Positions 61,358 through 64,000 of a stretch of DNA of 64,000 nucleotides are shown piece by piece. Below the pieces are notes generated by a model. It worked only from the letters and a program-made list of their open reading frames with translations. It did no database searches and was not told where the DNA came from. Position numbers and translations under genes: made by a program. The stretch's first letter is position 1. Each line of letters opens with the position of its first letter. The stretch comes from SMWD01 sp964629475 (GTDB lineage: Bacteria > Pseudomonadota > Gammaproteobacteria > Steroidobacterales > GCA-2729495): the NCBI GenBank assembly GCA_964629475.1, contig CAZVQW010000005.1, positions 1-64,000 on the forward strand. The letters run 5' to 3'.

Positions 61358-63714
61358 GCATGCACGAAACACGCTACGCCGACAGACCGCTCGCAGAACT
61401 GATGGCGACCGCCGCAGAACAACGCGACCGCGGCAAGGGCGACATCGTGACTTACTCACGCAAAGTCTTTATTCCGTTGACCGAACTCTGTCGCGATGTT
61501 TGCCATTACTGCACTTATGCCAAGACACCGAGCCGGCTCGACAAGATCTACCTGCTGCCTGACGACGTCCTGAAGATCGCCGAAGCCGGCAAGGCCGCCG
61601 GCTGCCGCGAAGCCCTGTTTACACTCGGTGACAAACCGGAGTTGCGTTACCGGGCGGCACGCGAAGCGCTCGCCGCACTCGGCTGTGCAACGACACTGGA
61701 GTACGTGAAGCAGATGGCGCAGCTCGTGCTCGCGGAAACGGGTTTGCTGCCACACCTGAACCCGGGTGTCCTGGATCGCGAAGATTACGAATCGCTGCGT
61801 GAAGTCTCGCCGTCCATGGGCATCATGCTCGAGTCGACCGCAGAACGTCTGGCACAACCCGGAGGCCCGCATTTCGGTTCACCGGACAAGCAACCGGAGG
61901 AAAGACTCGCATCGATTGCGGCGGCCGGCGCAGCCAATGTCGCGCTGACGACAGGCATCCTGATCGGCATCGGTGAAACACGGCAGGAACGAATCGACAG
62001 CCTCGTTGCCTTACACGAACTGCACAAGCGCTACGGACATCTGCAGGAAATCATCGTACAGAATTTCGTACCGAAACCAGGCACGAAAATGCAGGCAGTC
62101 GCCGAGCCGGCTTTCGAAGAATTATTGTGGACCATTGCCGTCACCCGACACATCTTCGGCCCGGACATGAACATCCAGGCACCGCCAAACCTGAATGCCG
62201 ACCGGTTACCGGCGCTGATCGATGCCGGTATCAACGACTGGGGTGGCGTCTCACCGGTCACGCCCGATCACGTCAACCCGGAATCGCCGTGGCCACATCT
62301 GGGCATGCTGGCAGAACAAACCGCGCTGGCTGGCAAGCGCCTGACACAACGTCTGACGATCTACCCGGAGTATGCGAGTCAGGCCGAACGCTGGATTCAC
62401 CCGCAGTTGCACGCCAGCGTGCTGCGCCAGTGCGATGGCTCAGGTTACGCACGTGAGGATACGTGGGTCGCAGGCGCCGCCATGAAACCGCCGTTTCGTG
62501 CACAACCCGACCTGGCAACGGTACCGAGCAAACGACTCGCCGAAATCCTGACGCGCGCCGAAGACGGCGTTGCGTTGTCCGCGACACAAATCGAAGCCCT
62601 GTTTGCAGCCCGCGGCGACGACTTTGCCGCGGTTTGTCACGCAGCCGACGCGGTGCGCGCCGAACGCCGTGGCGATGAAGTGACCTATGTCGTGAATCGC
62701 AATATCAACTACACGAACCTGTGTATATATAAGTGTAAATTTTGCGCCTTCTCGAAGGGCAAGAGCAGCGAGAACCTGCGTGGTGCACCGTATGTGCTCG
62801 ACACGGATGAGATCAGCCGCAGGACCGAAGAAGCCTGGTCCCGCGGCGCAACCGAAGTCTGCCTGCAAGGTGGCATTCATCCGGCTTATACCGGTAATAC
62901 CTACCTCGAGATTTGCCGTGCCGTCAAAGAGGCGGTGCCGGACATGCACATCCATGCCTTTTCGCCACTCGAAATCACGCACGGTGCGCAGACTCTCGGC
63001 AAATCAATCAAAGACTTCCTCGTCGATCTCCGCGACGCCGGTCTAGGCAGCCTGCCCGGTACCGCGGCCGAGATTCTCGATGACGACATTCGCCGCGTTA
63101 TTTGCCCGGACAAGCTGGGCATTGAGGAGTGGCTCGACATTATCGCCACTGCGCATGAAATCGGCCTGCGCACGACGAGCACGATCATGTTCGGTCACGT
63201 CGAAGCACCGTGTCACTGGGCCACTCACCTGCTCAGGTTACGCGCGTTACAGGAGCGCACCGGTGGCATCACCGAGTTCGTGCCGCTGCCATTCGTGCAC
63301 ATGGAAGCGCCGCTGTATTACCGTGGACAGGCACGGCTCGGACCAACCTACCGCGAAACATTACTGATGCACGCGGTCGCACGCCTGGCACTGAACCCGG
63401 TCATCGACAGCATTCAAACTTCGTGGGTAAAACTGGGCGCGGATGGCGCGGCCGACTGCCTGAACGCCGGCGCCAACGATCTCGGCGGCACGTTGATGAA
63501 CGAATCGATTTCCCGCGCGGCGGGCGCGACCCATGGCCAGGAGTTCGCACCGCAACACATGGATGCATTGATTGAAAGCCTCGGACGCACATCGCGCCAG
63601 CGTACTACGCTGTACGGCGAACCGCCCGCAGAACGAATCGCTGCATCACATGCAGCACGTCCGCTGACGCCGATTCATAATACGCCGGCGAAATCCTACA
63701 AGGCGGCTTCGTAG
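61354..63714 (+). CDS. fbiC: FO synthase, fused CofG-CofH
   Basis: 786 residues from ATG 61354 (ATGA overlap with cofC); the earlier in-frame TTG is not needed. Two radical SAM halves: the CofG half with CRDVCHYC (Cys46, 50, 53) and the CofH half with CIYKCKFC (Cys457, 461, 464). Together they build the deazaflavin FO from tyrosine and 5-amino-6-ribitylaminouracil. The fused form is standard in actinobacteria and also occurs in the F420 clusters of some proteobacteria, consistent with lateral spread of the set. Confidence 0.94.
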   Translation: MSMHETRYADRPLAELMATAAEQRDRGKGDIVTYSRKVFIPLTELCRDVCHYCTYAKTPSRLDKIYLLPDDVLKIAEAGKAAGCREALFTLGDKPELRYRAAREALAALGCATTLEYVKQMAQLVLAETGLLPHLNPGVLDREDYESLREVSPSMGIMLESTAERLAQPGGPHFGSPDKQPEERLASIAAAGAANVALTTGILIGIGETRQERIDSLVALHELHKRYGHLQEIIVQNFVPKPGTKMQAVAEPAFEELLWTIAVTRHIFGPDMNIQAPPNLNADRLPALIDAGINDWGGVSPVTPDHVNPESPWPHLGMLAEQTALAGKRLTQRLTIYPEYASQAERWIHPQLHASVLRQCDGSGYAREDTWVAGAAMKPPFRAQPDLATVPSKRLAEILTRAEDGVALSATQIEALFAARGDDFAAVCHAADAVRAERRGDEVTYVVNRNINYTNLCIYKCKFCAFSKGKSSENLRGAPYVLDTDEISRRTEEAWSRGATEVCLQGGIHPAYTGNTYLEICRAVKEAVPDMHIHAFSPLEITHGAQTLGKSIKDFLVDLRDAGLGSLPGTAAEILDDDIRRVICPDKLGIEEWLDIIATAHEIGLRTTSTIMFGHVEAPCHWATHLLRLRALQERTGGITEFVPLPFVHMEAPLYYRGQARLGPTYRETLLMHAVARLALNPVIDSIQTSWVKLGADGAADCLNAGANDLGGTLMNESISRAAGATHGQEFAPQHMDALIESLGRTSRQRTTLYGEPPAERIAASHAARPLTPIHNTPAKSYKAAS

Positions 63715-63719
63715 CCAGC

Positions 63720-63785
63720 GTAGGAGCGGCTTCCAGCCGCGATTTAATACACCGGGCAACAATCGCGGCTGGAAGCCGCTCCTAC
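63720..63785. repeat. REP pair (BIME-like) after fbiC
   Basis: GTAGGAGCGGCTTCCAGCCG plus CGAT (63720-63743) and its exact complement (63762-63785) around an 18-nt centre. The arms equal those at 36549-36615. It lies between convergent fbiC and the MobA-like gene and supplies the stop codon of the latter. Confidence 0.92.
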
Positions 63786-64000
63786 GAAATTTGCTGCCGC
63801 CGAAGCCCCAGAAAATCCTCCATAGTGTCTATATCTGCAGGCGCCTCACCCTCAATCGGCACCTCCAACACACTGTCCGGCCGACCGGCAATTAACGCCC
63901 TCGCCCCTTCGTCCCCTTTCAGACTAGCCAATTCCGGCCACAGGGATCGTGCGATCACGACCGGATGACCCGGAACCTGACGAGTTCCCGTGTCGAATAC
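63782..64000 (-). CDS. MobA-like NTP transferase, C-terminal part only
   Basis: The minus strand from 64000 is open for 72 residues to TAG at 63782-63784. VPGHPVVIARSLWPELASLK, GDEGARALI and DIDTMEDF are the end of MocA/MobA-like nucleotidyltransferases, which activate molybdopterin with CTP or GTP. The first part is outside the window, so the exact member is open. The stop codon is contributed by the REP element. Confidence 0.78.
   Translation of the reverse strand, partial: VFDTGTRQVPGHPVVIARSLWPELASLKGDEGARALIAGRPDSVLEVPIEGEAPADIDTMEDFLGLRRQQIS

Overview
The window reads as a metagenome-type scaffold from a gammaproteobacterium. The evidence is a set of typical gammaproteobacterial proteins (PBP1B, a YdbH/YnbE/YdbL trio, CbpA/CbpM, a tandem UspE-like protein, a QueD very close to the enterobacterial type, type I FolE, monomeric NADP isocitrate dehydrogenase) and two REP pairs of the GTAGGAGCGGCTTCCAGCCG type. 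Two 100-N gaps (2004-2103, 8431-8530) both lie inside copies of one dispersed repeat, so assembly failed at that repeat. No tRNA, rRNA or CRISPR array was recognised.

Left part (1-37 kb): small housekeeping and accessory transcription units separated by repeats. In order: a HIT protein end, hipBA with an operator array, a nucleotidyltransferase/winged-helix pair, an ARPP-1 protein, a secreted NPYG-repeat protein with an HNH-like protein, a RelE/HigA module, the mobile mystery A/B (Fic) pair, PBP1B with a TPR lipoprotein, an NlpC/P60 lipoprotein, ydbH-ynbE-ydbL, a DUF3300 protein, a Na/Pi symporter, a DUF6488-HupE-anchor operon, an APC permease, an exported SDR, a barrel-like protein, icd, a frameshifted histidine phosphatase, a broken HI0933-type flavoprotein, a DUF885 protein, a flavin-reductase-like protein, cbpAM, uspE, and a TetR repressor with an MddA-like methyltransferase. 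About twenty copies of a palindromic repeat (core AAGGTGCCGGGTTTATTT) occur between these genes. Several copies sit exactly where a gene has lost its start or end (SLC13 fragment, Na/Pi symporter, NlpC lipoprotein, DUF3300, HI0933). Three copies lie beside a HigA-type antitoxin or its fragments.

Middle part (36.7-58 kb, minus strand): a nonribosomal peptide operon. queD, a guanine-deaminase-like gene, a small methyltransferase and two NRPS genes (4216 and 2126 residues) are joined by overlaps of 8, 1 and 4 nt and one 7-nt gap. folE follows 126 nt downstream. The assembly line reads A-MT-T / C-A-T / C-A-T / C-A-T // C-A-T / C-A-T and ends on a carrier domain with no thioesterase. Specificity residues read by eye suggest an unusual non-alpha-amino acid starter (Asp235 replaced by Gly), then a beta-alanine-like unit, ornithine-like, an unknown Y, glycine, and Y again. 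Because queD is overlapped into the operon and folE is adjacent, pterin chemistry may feed or decorate the product. This is the best candidate for an undescribed system in the window.

Right part (58.2-63.7 kb, plus strand, divergent from queD): a complete coenzyme F420 gene set, fno, cofE, cofD, cofC and fused fbiC, mostly with overlapping ends. It is followed by a REP pair and the end of a MobA-like nucleotidyltransferase gene on the minus strand.
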